DNA of 29,182 bases from positions 1-29,182 of the forward strand of contig JALOAM010000019.1 in NCBI GenBank assembly GCA_023228765.1, in the 5' to 3' direction. Shown piece by piece: positions 21,955-29,182 of this stretch; positions within the stretch are counted from its first letter, which is position 1, and every line of letters begins with the position of its first letter. The notes beneath the pieces are model-generated. The model had not been told where the DNA came from. It searched no databases and saw only the letters and a list, made by a program, of their open reading frames with translations. This DNA comes from Dehalococcoidia bacterium. GTDB taxonomy: Bacteria > Chloroflexota > Dehalococcoidia > UBA2979. The position numbers and the translations under genes are program-made.

Positions 21955-23436
21955 TCACTGCCAGGTGTAGTTCTCGAACGCCCAGTCGATGAGCGCTCCG
22001 GCGGTAGCGTACCGGTTGTTGTCGTTGAGGATGACCGCGTACAGGCGGTGCCCGTTCCGGGTCGCCGAGGCGGAGAGCGTGCGCCCCGCTTCCTCCGTGT
22101 ACCCGGTCTTTACGCCGTCCGCGCCCTCGATCTGCGTCAGGAACGAGTTCACGTTGCGCATCGTGATCCGCCGCTGGCCGCCGGTCTGCCAGCTCGTTGT
22201 GTCGACGATCGTGCGGAACAGGGGGATCTGCGTCATCGCGTACCGCGACATCATCGCGATGTCGTATGCGGACGAGTGGTGCAGCTCGCTGCCCAGGCCA
22301 TGCGGGTCCGTGAAGTTCGTCTCGGTCAGGCCCAGGCGGTCCATCAGCGTGTTCATCTCGTGGACGAACGCCTCGTCGGATCCAGCCTGGTACCGCGCGA
22401 TCGCGAGGGCGGCGTCGTTGCCGGAAGGCAACATCAACCCGTAGACCAGGTCGCGCAGCCGGAAGCAGTCGCCGGGGATCACGCCCATCACGCTGGAGCC
22501 CGGCATCTGCCGGTAGTCCACGTCGTTCACCGGCACCCAGTTGTCCACCGGGGCGCCCTCCAGCGCGAGGATCGCCGTCGCGATCTTCGTGAGGCTCGCC
22601 TGGGGCATCGGCGTGTGTGCGTTGTACTCGTAGAGCACCTGGCCGGACGCCTCGTCGATGACGACGGCAGCCCGAGCGTCGAACGTCGGTGCGGGCGCGG
22701 AGCCGGTCTGGATCGGCGCGGCGCCGGTGGCGGCGGGCAGCGGGAGCGCGCGCGTGGTGATCGCGGCGCCCGGTGGGTCGCACACGATCAGCAGCGGCGT
22801 CCCCGCGTCCATGATCTCGGGGAGGATGTTGCGCCACTCGTCGTTGACGAAGTCCGGGACGGAGAAGTTGTAGGAGACGAAGCCGCCGTCCGGGCGCGAC
22901 GCCCACACAGCGGTCAGTACGCAGTCCTCGGCGAGGGCGGTCGTCTCCAGCCCCGCGATCGTGCCGCCACCCCACACCACGAGGCCGAACCCACCGTTCG
23001 AGGGCACCTGGCCGGTGATCCCGGGCGAGATCGTGGAGGCCTGGCAGGAGTCCGTGATCGGTGGGCCGGTGTAGGTGCGGAGGAACTCGTCCGCGGCCCA
23101 CCCGCTCTGGCCTCGCCACTCCACGAGCTGCCAGCGGTAGCCGTCCGCCTCCTGCGTGGCAGGCATGACGAGGACGGTCAGGCCGTCCGGGACACAGGTC
23201 AGGCGGTCGGCGGAGAGGCCGGGATTGGCGCGCAGCCGGAGGCAGGAGCCATCCAGGGTGCGTACCTGCGCGGTGGTGCCCGGGGTCAGCGGAGTACCCG
23301 TGACCTGGGCCTGGGTGCCCTCCGTCGGCGCGGGCTGCTGCGCAGCAGCAGGCGTCCCGAAGGGGGCGAAGATGGTGAGGACCGTAAGCAGCGCGATGAC
23401 GGGGGAGGCTGCTCGGCGCGTGACGCGTCCGAACAT
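21955..23436 (-). CDS. Secreted serine-type D-alanyl-D-alanine carboxypeptidase with N-terminal SH3-like region
   Basis: This is a peptidase S11 (DacA-type) enzyme that trims the terminal D-Ala from peptidoglycan stem peptides outside the membrane. The 493 residues comprise a signal peptide (1-32), an SH3b-like repeat region (about 56-122, with CLRLRANPG and SGWAADEF), a second N-terminal region (about 128-222) I do not recognise, and the catalytic domain (about 250-493). The catalytic motifs are SLTK (281-284), SGN (338-340) and KTG (443-445), all intact. It lacks the C-terminal membrane-binding helix of E. coli DacA; the protein ends FENYTWQ. The ATG start has GGAG about 10 nt upstream. It lies directly upstream of the dprE1-like gene, in an envelope-related group. 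Confidence 0.9.
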   Translation of the reverse strand: MFGRVTRRAASPVIALLTVLTIFAPFGTPAAAQQPAPTEGTQAQVTGTPLTPGTTAQVRTLDGSCLRLRANPGLSADRLTCVPDGLTVLVMPATQEADGYRWQLVEWRGQSGWAADEFLRTYTGPPITDSCQASTISPGITGQVPSNGGFGLVVWGGGTIAGLETTALAEDCVLTAVWASRPDGGFVSYNFSVPDFVNDEWRNILPEIMDAGTPLLIVCDPPGAAITTRALPLPAATGAAPIQTGSAPAPTFDARAAVVIDEASGQVLYEYNAHTPMPQASLTKIATAILALEGAPVDNWVPVNDVDYRQMPGSSVMGVIPGDCFRLRDLVYGLMLPSGNDAALAIARYQAGSDEAFVHEMNTLMDRLGLTETNFTDPHGLGSELHHSSAYDIAMMSRYAMTQIPLFRTIVDTTSWQTGGQRRITMRNVNSFLTQIEGADGVKTGYTEEAGRTLSASATRNGHRLYAVILNDNNRYATAGALIDWAFENYTWQ

Positions 23437-23627
23437 TCGACAAAGACTCCAGACCCCACCCGCCAGAGTGAGCGTAGCGCCCCGGCGCTACCGCGTCGAA
23501 ACTGGGCGAAACGCACCACTCCTGCGAGGTTCCGCGCACCTCCGAAGCCCCCGCGCGTCGAGGTCCGCCAGACTCCCCGGTGACCGCCTCCGTGCCCCGC
23601 TCCTCCGTACGCTGCCCGTTCCCTCCG

Positions 23628-23639
23628 TACACTGGATGA
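23628..23639 (+). promoter_or_regulatory. TANNNT -10 box placed for a leaderless transcript
   Basis: TACACT (23628-23633) ends 6 nt before the GTG at 23640. No Shine-Dalgarno sequence is present. Confidence 0.55.
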
Positions 23640-23837
23640 GTGACCACGTCGCCACTCGGATCCAGGCTCGGTGCGCCCATCGGCCTCTGCGCCGCGTGCA
23701 CCCACGCCCAGCGGATCGAGAGCGGACGCGGCTCCGTCTTCCTGCGCTGCGCCCGCCACGACGTGGACGAGCGCTTCCCGAAGTACGCCCGCCTGCCGGT
23801 GACCTCGTGCGGCGGGTTCGAACAGAAGGGTGTGTGA
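23640..23837 (+). CDS. Small four-cysteine protein
   Basis: This 65-residue protein has Cys17-x-x-Cys20, Cys37 and Cys57, spaced in LCAACTHA, FLRCARHD and VTSCGGFE, with a conserved-looking RFPKYARLPV segment (45-54). It could bind one zinc or an iron-sulfur cluster. Similar small proteins are common as unnamed genes in Chloroflexota and Actinobacteria, from memory. The start is GTG at 23640, supported by the TACACT box 6 nt upstream. Its TGA overlaps the ATG of the globin gene by one base, so the two are co-translated. A redox or metal role beside the heme protein is possible but inferred. Confidence 0.75.
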   Translation: MTTSPLGSRLGAPIGLCAACTHAQRIESGRGSVFLRCARHDVDERFPKYARLPVTSCGGFEQKGV

Positions 23838-24409
23838 TGCCCGAGGACGGCCTCCCCCTGATCTGGGTCCAGCCGGAACCTTCGCCTCGGCCTGAGGCCG
23901 CTCGCGAGGCGCCAGTTCCGATCCAGCCCCAGGCGACGCAGCCGCAGACCGCGCCGGCGCCCCAGGCTCCGCCACCCCCGCGCGTCCCCGCGACCCGCCA
24001 GCCCGACCTCTGGGAGCGCATCGGCGGTCGCGAGGGCCTCGAACGGGTGGTCGACGAGTTCTACGCCCGTGTCGAGGCGGACCCATACCTGCGCCCGATG
24101 TTCCCGGAGGACATGGCACCGGGCCGCCTGAAGCAGGCCGAGTTCCTCGAGCAGTGGCTCGGCGGCGAGGCGCGCTACTCGATGAAGTACGGGCACCCCC
24201 GTCTGCGCATGCGCCACTTCCCCTTCGTCATCGATCAGCGCGCGGCCGGCCTCTGGCTCCGCTACATGGGCGAGGGCCTCCGCGCCGCTGGTGTCGGCGA
24301 GCGCGAGATCGCGGAGATCCTCAACGGCCTTGGCCCCCTCGCGCGTCACATGATCAATGTCGATGACGACGTCCCGCGGGAACCGCTGGGCGACGCGCGG
24401 CTCCAGTAA
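23837..24409 (+). CDS. Group II truncated hemoglobin (trHbO-like) with proline-rich N-terminus
   Basis: This is a heme protein of the 2-over-2 globin fold, with likely roles in oxygen or nitric oxide chemistry in the cytoplasm. The 190 residues comprise a Pro/Gln-rich extension (1-55), then a globin domain (56-175). The proximal His is His127 (MRHFPFVI), B10 Tyr is Tyr76 (EFYARV), the CD-region Phe is Phe89 (MFPEDM), and the group-II signature Trp at G8 is Trp140 (GLWLRYM). The extension lacks a signal peptide. The start ATG overlaps the TGA of the Cys-rich gene. The AdoMetDC-like gene follows after 19 nt, so all three may form one operon. Confidence 0.88.
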   Translation: MPEDGLPLIWVQPEPSPRPEAAREAPVPIQPQATQPQTAPAPQAPPPPRVPATRQPDLWERIGGREGLERVVDEFYARVEADPYLRPMFPEDMAPGRLKQAEFLEQWLGGEARYSMKYGHPRLRMRHFPFVIDQRAAGLWLRYMGEGLRAAGVGEREIAEILNGLGPLARHMINVDDDVPREPLGDARLQ

Positions 24410-24428
24410 GGCCCCGAGTAGCGCCCTC

Positions 24429-24806
24429 GTGAGCAACACCCCCTACCGCGACCTCGCCCCCGAGATCACGCGCCAGCGACTCCTCGTCGAGGGCTACTGG
24501 ACCGTCGAGGTGGACGAGCCGTCCATCCGGCAGCTCCTCCTCGACCTCGCGGCGCACCTCGGACTTCACACGTACGGCGAGCCGGTGGTGTATGCGCCCG
24601 CCTCCGGGATGGGCCGCGAGGCGAACGCCGGCTGGGATGCGTTCGTACCGCTGATCGACAGCGGCATCTCCGCCTACTTCTGGTCCGGCCCCCGCTTCTT
24701 CTCGCTCGTGCTCTACACCTGCAAGCCGTTCGACGCGGATGCCGCCGTCGCTTTCGTCCGCGACGCCCTCGGCGCCACTGAAGACATGGCTCGCCTCGAG
24801 TTCTGA
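24429..24806 (+). CDS. S-adenosylmethionine-decarboxylase-like protein with altered active site
   Basis: The 125-residue protein resembles bacterial SpeH-type AdoMet decarboxylases. It has RLLVEGYWTVEVDEPSIRQLLLDLA (17-41), then LIDSGISAYFW (75-85), then LYTCKPFDADAAVAFVRDAL (95-114). In the SpeH family, cleavage before a serine (ESH motif, Ser63 in Thermotoga) makes the pyruvoyl group and Cys83 is catalytic. Here Asp77-Ser78 and Cys98 keep the same 20-residue spacing, but the His after the serine is Gly79 and the His at +5 is Tyr83. It may be a neofunctionalised pyruvoyl enzyme or a non-cleaving homologue. The start is GTG at 24429; no Shine-Dalgarno sequence is clear. It lies 19 nt after the globin gene. 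Confidence 0.6.
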   Translation: MSNTPYRDLAPEITRQRLLVEGYWTVEVDEPSIRQLLLDLAAHLGLHTYGEPVVYAPASGMGREANAGWDAFVPLIDSGISAYFWSGPRFFSLVLYTCKPFDADAAVAFVRDALGATEDMARLEF

Positions 24807-24871
24807 GCCTCACGTTCTGAGGGGGCTCCCCGAGGGGCTCGCCTGCTCACGTGTGGTAGCGTGCCGCGGCC

Positions 24872-26791
24872 ATGGCGGGGATTCCCCAGCGTCCGCTCCG
24901 ATCTCGCGTGCCCGCGCTCATCCTCGGAGCGGTGGGCCTGTTCGCGTTCGCGTCCTCCGTCGCCGCGCAGACGCCGCTCGTCGCGAACGGAGACTTCGCG
25001 GACGGCGTCTCCGGGTGGTCGGGCGTCCGCGCCCAGCTCACGGCTGAGGGCGATGCCGCGCGCGTGACGGCGAAGCAGGCGGGGTGGGTCGCTGCCGAGA
25101 GCCAGTGGTGGCACGGCGGGACGGTCACGCCCGGCGCCTCGTATCGCCTCGACCTGGGTGTGCTCGAGAACGACCCGCGGGTGGAGACGCTCACCGCGAG
25201 GATCGAGTTCCTCGACGCGCAGGGTGGCAGCGCGGGTGAGTTGGCTGTCCCGCCGGCGGCGATCTCCTCGGACGCGCCGGGGTTCCGGCCACTGACCTTC
25301 GAGGCCGTCGCCCCGGCGGGCAGCATGCACGTCCGCGTCGTCGTGGAGGCGAGCGTCGACGCGCCCGGCGCGTCGTTCCTCATCGACGGCGTGACCATCA
25401 CCCAGGTCGGCGCGGCGCCCGCAGTGACGCCCACCGTGCAGCCGTCCCCCGAGCCGACTCCCACCGCAACGCCGAGGGCCACCGCCACCCCGAGGACGAG
25501 CGCGACGCCGGCCCGTACGGCGTCGCCGACCCCGCCAGCGATGCCGATCGGCCCGGTACTGCGCAACGCGTCGTTCGAGGATGGCGATGCCGGGTGGAAA
25601 GCCTCGCGCGGGTGGGTGGATGCGGGGCCGGGCGGCTCGCTGCTGCTGCACGCCGATGGCGCCTCCACCGCGTGGATGGAGCAGGCGGTCACGGTCACAC
25701 CGGGCCGCTGGTACGAGGCCAGCGCGCTCCTCGCACCGGTCGAGGGCGTCCGCGCCGGCTGGGTGCGCGTCGCCTGGTACGCCTCGACCGACGCGAGCGG
25801 GAGCCAGATGGCGACCGACGACTCCGAGGTGGTGGGCGGCAACGGCCTCGCGATCGTGGTGGCGTCGGGGACAACGGTGAGCACGGGCGCCGTGCAGGCG
25901 CCCGCCGGGGCGAGGAGCGCGAAGGTCCGCGTGCTCGTCCAGCCGTCCAGCGTCTCGGGGGCCGCGCTCGCCGTCGACGACGTGACGTTCGAGGAGACCG
26001 CTCCCCCGGCGGCGCCCACCGCGACGCCGACGCCGGTCGCCACGCCGGCGGCGCTCGCGGCCGCGACGCCCCCCGCGACCCCTCCCGCGGGCGGCACTCG
26101 CACGGCACCGCCGAGGACGCCCGCGCCCGTTGCGCCCTCGGTCGTCGCGAGCGCCGAGGGCCAGGACGCGCTTCGCATCACCGAGGTCCTCGCGGACGCG
26201 GTGCAGCCCGGGCGCGACGCCGAGTACGAGTGGGTGGAACTGACGAACCTCGGCGGGGCTGTGGTGGACCTCGGGGGGATGGTGCTGCGCGACGCAGACG
26301 GCGCCACGGCGCTCTCCGCGCTCGCGGTGGCGCCGGGTGCGAGCGTGGTCCTCGCGGGCGCGCTCGCCGAGGTGGACGCGGACGCGCGCCTCGACGGTCC
26401 GATCGGCAACGGACTCGGGAACGAAGCCGACCGGCTTGAGCTCGTGGACGCCGCCGGCGTCGTGGTCGACACCGTCGAGTGGGGCAGTGGGACCGACCTC
26501 CTGCCCGAGGCCGGCGAGTCAGTGCAGCGCTGGTTCGACGGGAGTGGCGAGATCCTCGGCGCGGGCGTCGGGACACCCTCGCCCGGTGTGCACGCACCGC
26601 TCCTGACGCCGTCGACTTCGACGGGAGAGGTGGTGGACGGCCCGCCCGAGGACGACCGCGAGCCGGTCGCGGCCGCCGCCGCGGTCACCGCTGACGGGCC
26701 GGACATCACGGCGTGGACGCTGCTGATCGCGGTGGGGTCGGGGGTCCTCGGTGGGGTCGTGTCGCACCGGGCGTGGGGGCGGCGCGGCTGA
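24872..26791 (+). CDS. Surface protein with two carbohydrate-binding-like domains and a lamin-tail domain
   Basis: This is a large extracytoplasmic protein anchored at its C-terminus. The 639 residues run as follows: signal peptide (1-33); a jelly-roll CBM_4_9-like domain (34-177, opening LVANGDFADGVSGWSG); a Pro/Thr linker (184-225); a second similar domain (228-374, opening VLRNASFEDGDAGW); a Pro/Thr/Ala linker (377-428); a lamin-tail (LTD) domain (434-560, with ITEVLADA, EYEWVELTNLGG and DTVEWG); an acidic stretch; and a membrane helix (about 611-631) with a basic RRG end. No LPxTG motif precedes the helix. A TAGCGT box lies 9 nt before the ATG, and no Shine-Dalgarno sequence is seen. Ligands are unknown; adhesion or glycan binding is an inference. 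Confidence 0.78.
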   Translation: MAGIPQRPLRSRVPALILGAVGLFAFASSVAAQTPLVANGDFADGVSGWSGVRAQLTAEGDAARVTAKQAGWVAAESQWWHGGTVTPGASYRLDLGVLENDPRVETLTARIEFLDAQGGSAGELAVPPAAISSDAPGFRPLTFEAVAPAGSMHVRVVVEASVDAPGASFLIDGVTITQVGAAPAVTPTVQPSPEPTPTATPRATATPRTSATPARTASPTPPAMPIGPVLRNASFEDGDAGWKASRGWVDAGPGGSLLLHADGASTAWMEQAVTVTPGRWYEASALLAPVEGVRAGWVRVAWYASTDASGSQMATDDSEVVGGNGLAIVVASGTTVSTGAVQAPAGARSAKVRVLVQPSSVSGAALAVDDVTFEETAPPAAPTATPTPVATPAALAAATPPATPPAGGTRTAPPRTPAPVAPSVVASAEGQDALRITEVLADAVQPGRDAEYEWVELTNLGGAVVDLGGMVLRDADGATALSALAVAPGASVVLAGALAEVDADARLDGPIGNGLGNEADRLELVDAAGVVVDTVEWGSGTDLLPEAGESVQRWFDGSGEILGAGVGTPSPGVHAPLLTPSTSTGEVVDGPPEDDREPVAAAAAVTADGPDITAWTLLIAVGSGVLGGVVSHRAWGRRG

Positions 26792-26946
26792 GCGCGGGGT
26801 GCTCCGCACCAGAACACCACCGTTGGTTTCGCCCGTCATTACATTTGTAGGCGTAGACTGCGCGCGCCGAAATCGAGCGCCCTCCTCCCGTGGATCCCGG
26901 CTGGGACGCCCTCGGGCGGGCGGCGGTGAGTGATGAGGGGGCAACG

Positions 26947-28140
<1,194 letters not shown>

Positions 28141-28167
28141 CCCGCGACCGCTCGAGGTTCGACAGAC

Positions 28168-28195
28168 GAAGGACCCGCCGCGAGGCGGGTCCTTC
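28168..28195 (+). terminator. Rho-independent terminator of the acyl-CoA dehydrogenase gene
   Basis: A perfect 12-bp stem (GAAGGACCCGCC with GGCGGGTCCTTC) with a GCGA tetraloop starts 27 nt after the stop codon. Confidence 0.8.
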
Positions 28196-28322
28196 TCGTA
28201 CCGAGGATCACCGGCTCTGCCCTCCCGACGCTTCCGGCTGCGCCCCGACTCCGACCTCCCCCTCACCCCCCCCACCTTCCCGCAGAGAAGGCTCTCGGCG
28301 AGGGAGTGCGGGTGCCGGAAGG

Positions 28323-28367
28323 GCCCTCACCCCCTGCCCCTCTCCCGAAACCGGGAGAGGGGAGTCA
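28323..28367 (-). repeat. Dispersed palindromic repeat, copy 8
   Basis: GCCCTCACCCCCTGCCCCTC continues into TCCCGAAACCGGGAGAGGGGAGTC. The hairpin stem and AAAC loop are the same as copy 4. A degenerate neighbour lies at 28254-28308. Confidence 0.8.
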
Positions 28368-28388
28368 GATGGGAGGAGTCCCGGGAAA

Positions 28389-28403
28389 CTCTGTTCCACA
28401 GAG
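28389..28403. promoter_or_regulatory. Dyad upstream of the ABC ATPase gene
   Basis: CTCTGT-TCC-ACAGAG is a perfect 6+6 inverted repeat about 90 nt before the start codon. It may be an operator; nothing identifies its binder. Confidence 0.35.
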
Positions 28404-28480
28404 AACTTTGCAGCAGCTCAGTGACTGCTATCCTGTCCGAGCCGTGAGGCGCCGGTGAACCCTTCGAATGGTCCGGGGAG

Positions 28481-28492
28481 TAGTCTGCACAG
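28481..28492 (+). promoter_or_regulatory. TANNNT -10 box placed for a leaderless transcript
   Basis: TAGTCT (28481-28486) ends 6 nt before the ATG at 28493, and no Shine-Dalgarno sequence is present. Confidence 0.5.
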
Positions 28493-29182
28493 ATGCCAGT
28501 CTTCGAGACAGACGCCCTCACGAAGCACTACCCCTCGGTCCGCGCGCTGGACGAGCTCACGCTGGCGATCGAGCCGGGGATCGTGGGGCTGGTCGGCGCG
28601 AACGGGGCGGGGAAGAGCACGCTGATCAAGCTGCTCCTGGGCCTCATCCAGCCGACTGATGGCAACGCGAACGTGCTCGGGTTCGACATCCGGACGCAGG
28701 GGCTGCAGCTCCGCCAGTACGTCGGCTACATGCCCGAGCACGACTGCCTGCCTCCCGAGGTGAATGCGACCGAGTTCGTCGCGCACATGGCGCAGATCAG
28801 CGGCCTGCCGACCAGCGCCTCGCGCGAGCGGGCGTCCGAGGCGCTCCGCCACGCCGGGCTGTTCGAGGCGCGCTACCGCCCGATCGCCGGGTACTCCACG
28901 GGCATGAAGCAGCGCGCGAAGCTCGCGCAGGCGCTGGTGCATGACCCGAAGCTCGTGTTCCTCGACGAGCCCACGAACGGCCTCGACCCCGCGGGCCGGG
29001 ACGACATGCTCGACCTGATCCGCCGCACGGGGCACCAGATGGGGATCACCATCGTCATGGCCACGCACCTGCTCGGCGAGATCGAGCGGACGTGCGACCA
29101 GCTCATCGTGATCGATGCGGGGAAGCTCCTCCACTACGGCTCCGTCGCCGACTTCACGGCCGCCACCGAGACGCTGGAGGTC
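28493..29182 (+). CDS. ABC transporter ATP-binding protein (3' end outside window)
   Basis: This is the ATPase subunit of an ABC transporter, probably an ABC-2 type exporter judged by its CcmA/NatA-like style. The 230 visible residues run to the window edge without a stop. They include Walker A GANGAGKST (35-43), the Q-loop region VGYMPEHDCLPP, the signature variant YSTGMKQRAKLAQAL (STGMKQR in place of LSGGQ, common in this subfamily), Walker B LVFLDEPTNGLDP and the switch His in MATHLLGEIE. The ATG at 28493 is supported by the TAGTCT box 6 nt upstream. The permease partner is expected just downstream. Substrate is unknown. Confidence 0.93.
   Translation, partial: MPVFETDALTKHYPSVRALDELTLAIEPGIVGLVGANGAGKSTLIKLLLGLIQPTDGNANVLGFDIRTQGLQLRQYVGYMPEHDCLPPEVNATEFVAHMAQISGLPTSASRERASEALRHAGLFEARYRPIAGYSTGMKQRAKLAQALVHDPKLVFLDEPTNGLDPAGRDDMLDLIRRTGHQMGITIVMATHLLGEIERTCDQLIVIDAGKLLHYGSVADFTAATETLEV

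Larger units (their letters stand above)
28141..28492. other. 352-nt gap with terminator, repeats and promoter elements
   Basis: No gene is seen. In order it holds the terminator at 28168, a degenerate repeat copy (28254-28308), a clear repeat copy (28323-28367), a CTCTGT-TCC-ACAGAG dyad (28389-28403), a possible -10 TATCCT (28429-28434), and the TAGTCT box at 28481. Confidence 0.7.

Noticed and set aside
20698..23583. A 961-codon open frame on the plus strand
   Set aside because: It lies antisense to dprE1 and the D,D-carboxypeptidase, both with clear motifs. Its composition (Arg, Glu, Val, His, Asp-rich) is that of a mirrored GC-rich frame.
24872..26791. Surface protein as a substrate of the sortase at the window start
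   Set aside because: No LPxTG-like motif is found before the C-terminal membrane helix.
24847..26820. A 657-codon open frame on the minus strand
   Set aside because: It is the shadow of the lamin-tail surface protein; Ser/Thr/Ala/Pro-rich with no recognisable domain.

Overview
The window is about 29.2 kb of very GC-rich bacterial chromosome, densely coding and with no tRNA, rRNA, CRISPR array or transposase. The gene content suggests a member of the Chloroflexota (Dehalococcoidia or Thermomicrobia-like). Reasons are the Pro/Thr/Ala-rich linkers in secreted proteins, the two-subunit transketolase, group II truncated globin and acyl-CoA dehydrogenase/enoyl-CoA hydratase genes, and GAAC-N4-GTTC type LexA boxes. 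This placement is an inference from gene style, not from a marker gene.

Layout. Positions 1-720 hold the 3' end of a sortase and a FlgM-like anti-sigma factor. Positions 949-3802 hold a 2-hydroxyacid dehydrogenase and an ABC exporter on the minus strand. Positions 3981-6190 hold a cupredoxin-like lipoprotein, a membrane-anchored DsbA-like thioredoxin and a small acidic protein, separated by strong hairpin terminators. Positions 6432-7771 form a divergent pair, enoyl-CoA hydratase and HxlR regulator, with two perfect 15-bp palindromes between them. Positions 7927-10201 hold rimI, proA and a coupled small gene. Positions 10302-12331 hold a split transketolase preceded by an unlisted 59-residue cysteine-rich protein whose promoter carries two LexA-type boxes. 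Positions 12546-14683 hold thrB-lysC. Positions 14713-15359 hold a VapBC toxin-antitoxin pair with its own operator. Positions 15414-18730 hold a TIM-barrel lipoprotein, three small unknown genes and a minimal zincin protease. Positions 18868-23436 hold a TiaS-like protein convergent to a UbiA/DprE1/D,D-carboxypeptidase cell-envelope cluster. Positions 23640-24806 hold a Cys-rich small protein, a truncated hemoglobin and an AdoMet-decarboxylase-like protein. Positions 24872-29182 hold a surface protein with a lamin-tail domain, an acyl-CoA dehydrogenase and the start of an ABC transporter ATPase.

Genes that appear to work together: thrB and lysC (aspartate-family amino acids, ATGA overlap); tktN and tktC (one enzyme, stop and start codons abutting); vapB and vapC; dprE1 and the UbiA-type prenyltransferase (consistent with a polyprenyl-phosphoryl arabinose pathway, best known from mycobacteria); the crotonase gene and its divergent HxlR regulator.

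Two themes recur across the window. A palindromic, GGGAGAGGG-type intergenic repeat occurs at least eight times, twice as an inverted pair between convergent genes. Several genes without a Shine-Dalgarno sequence have a TANNNT box exactly 6 nt (once 7 nt) before the start codon, which points to leaderless transcription. The most notable single locus is the putative SOS-regulated 59-residue protein at 12152-12331.
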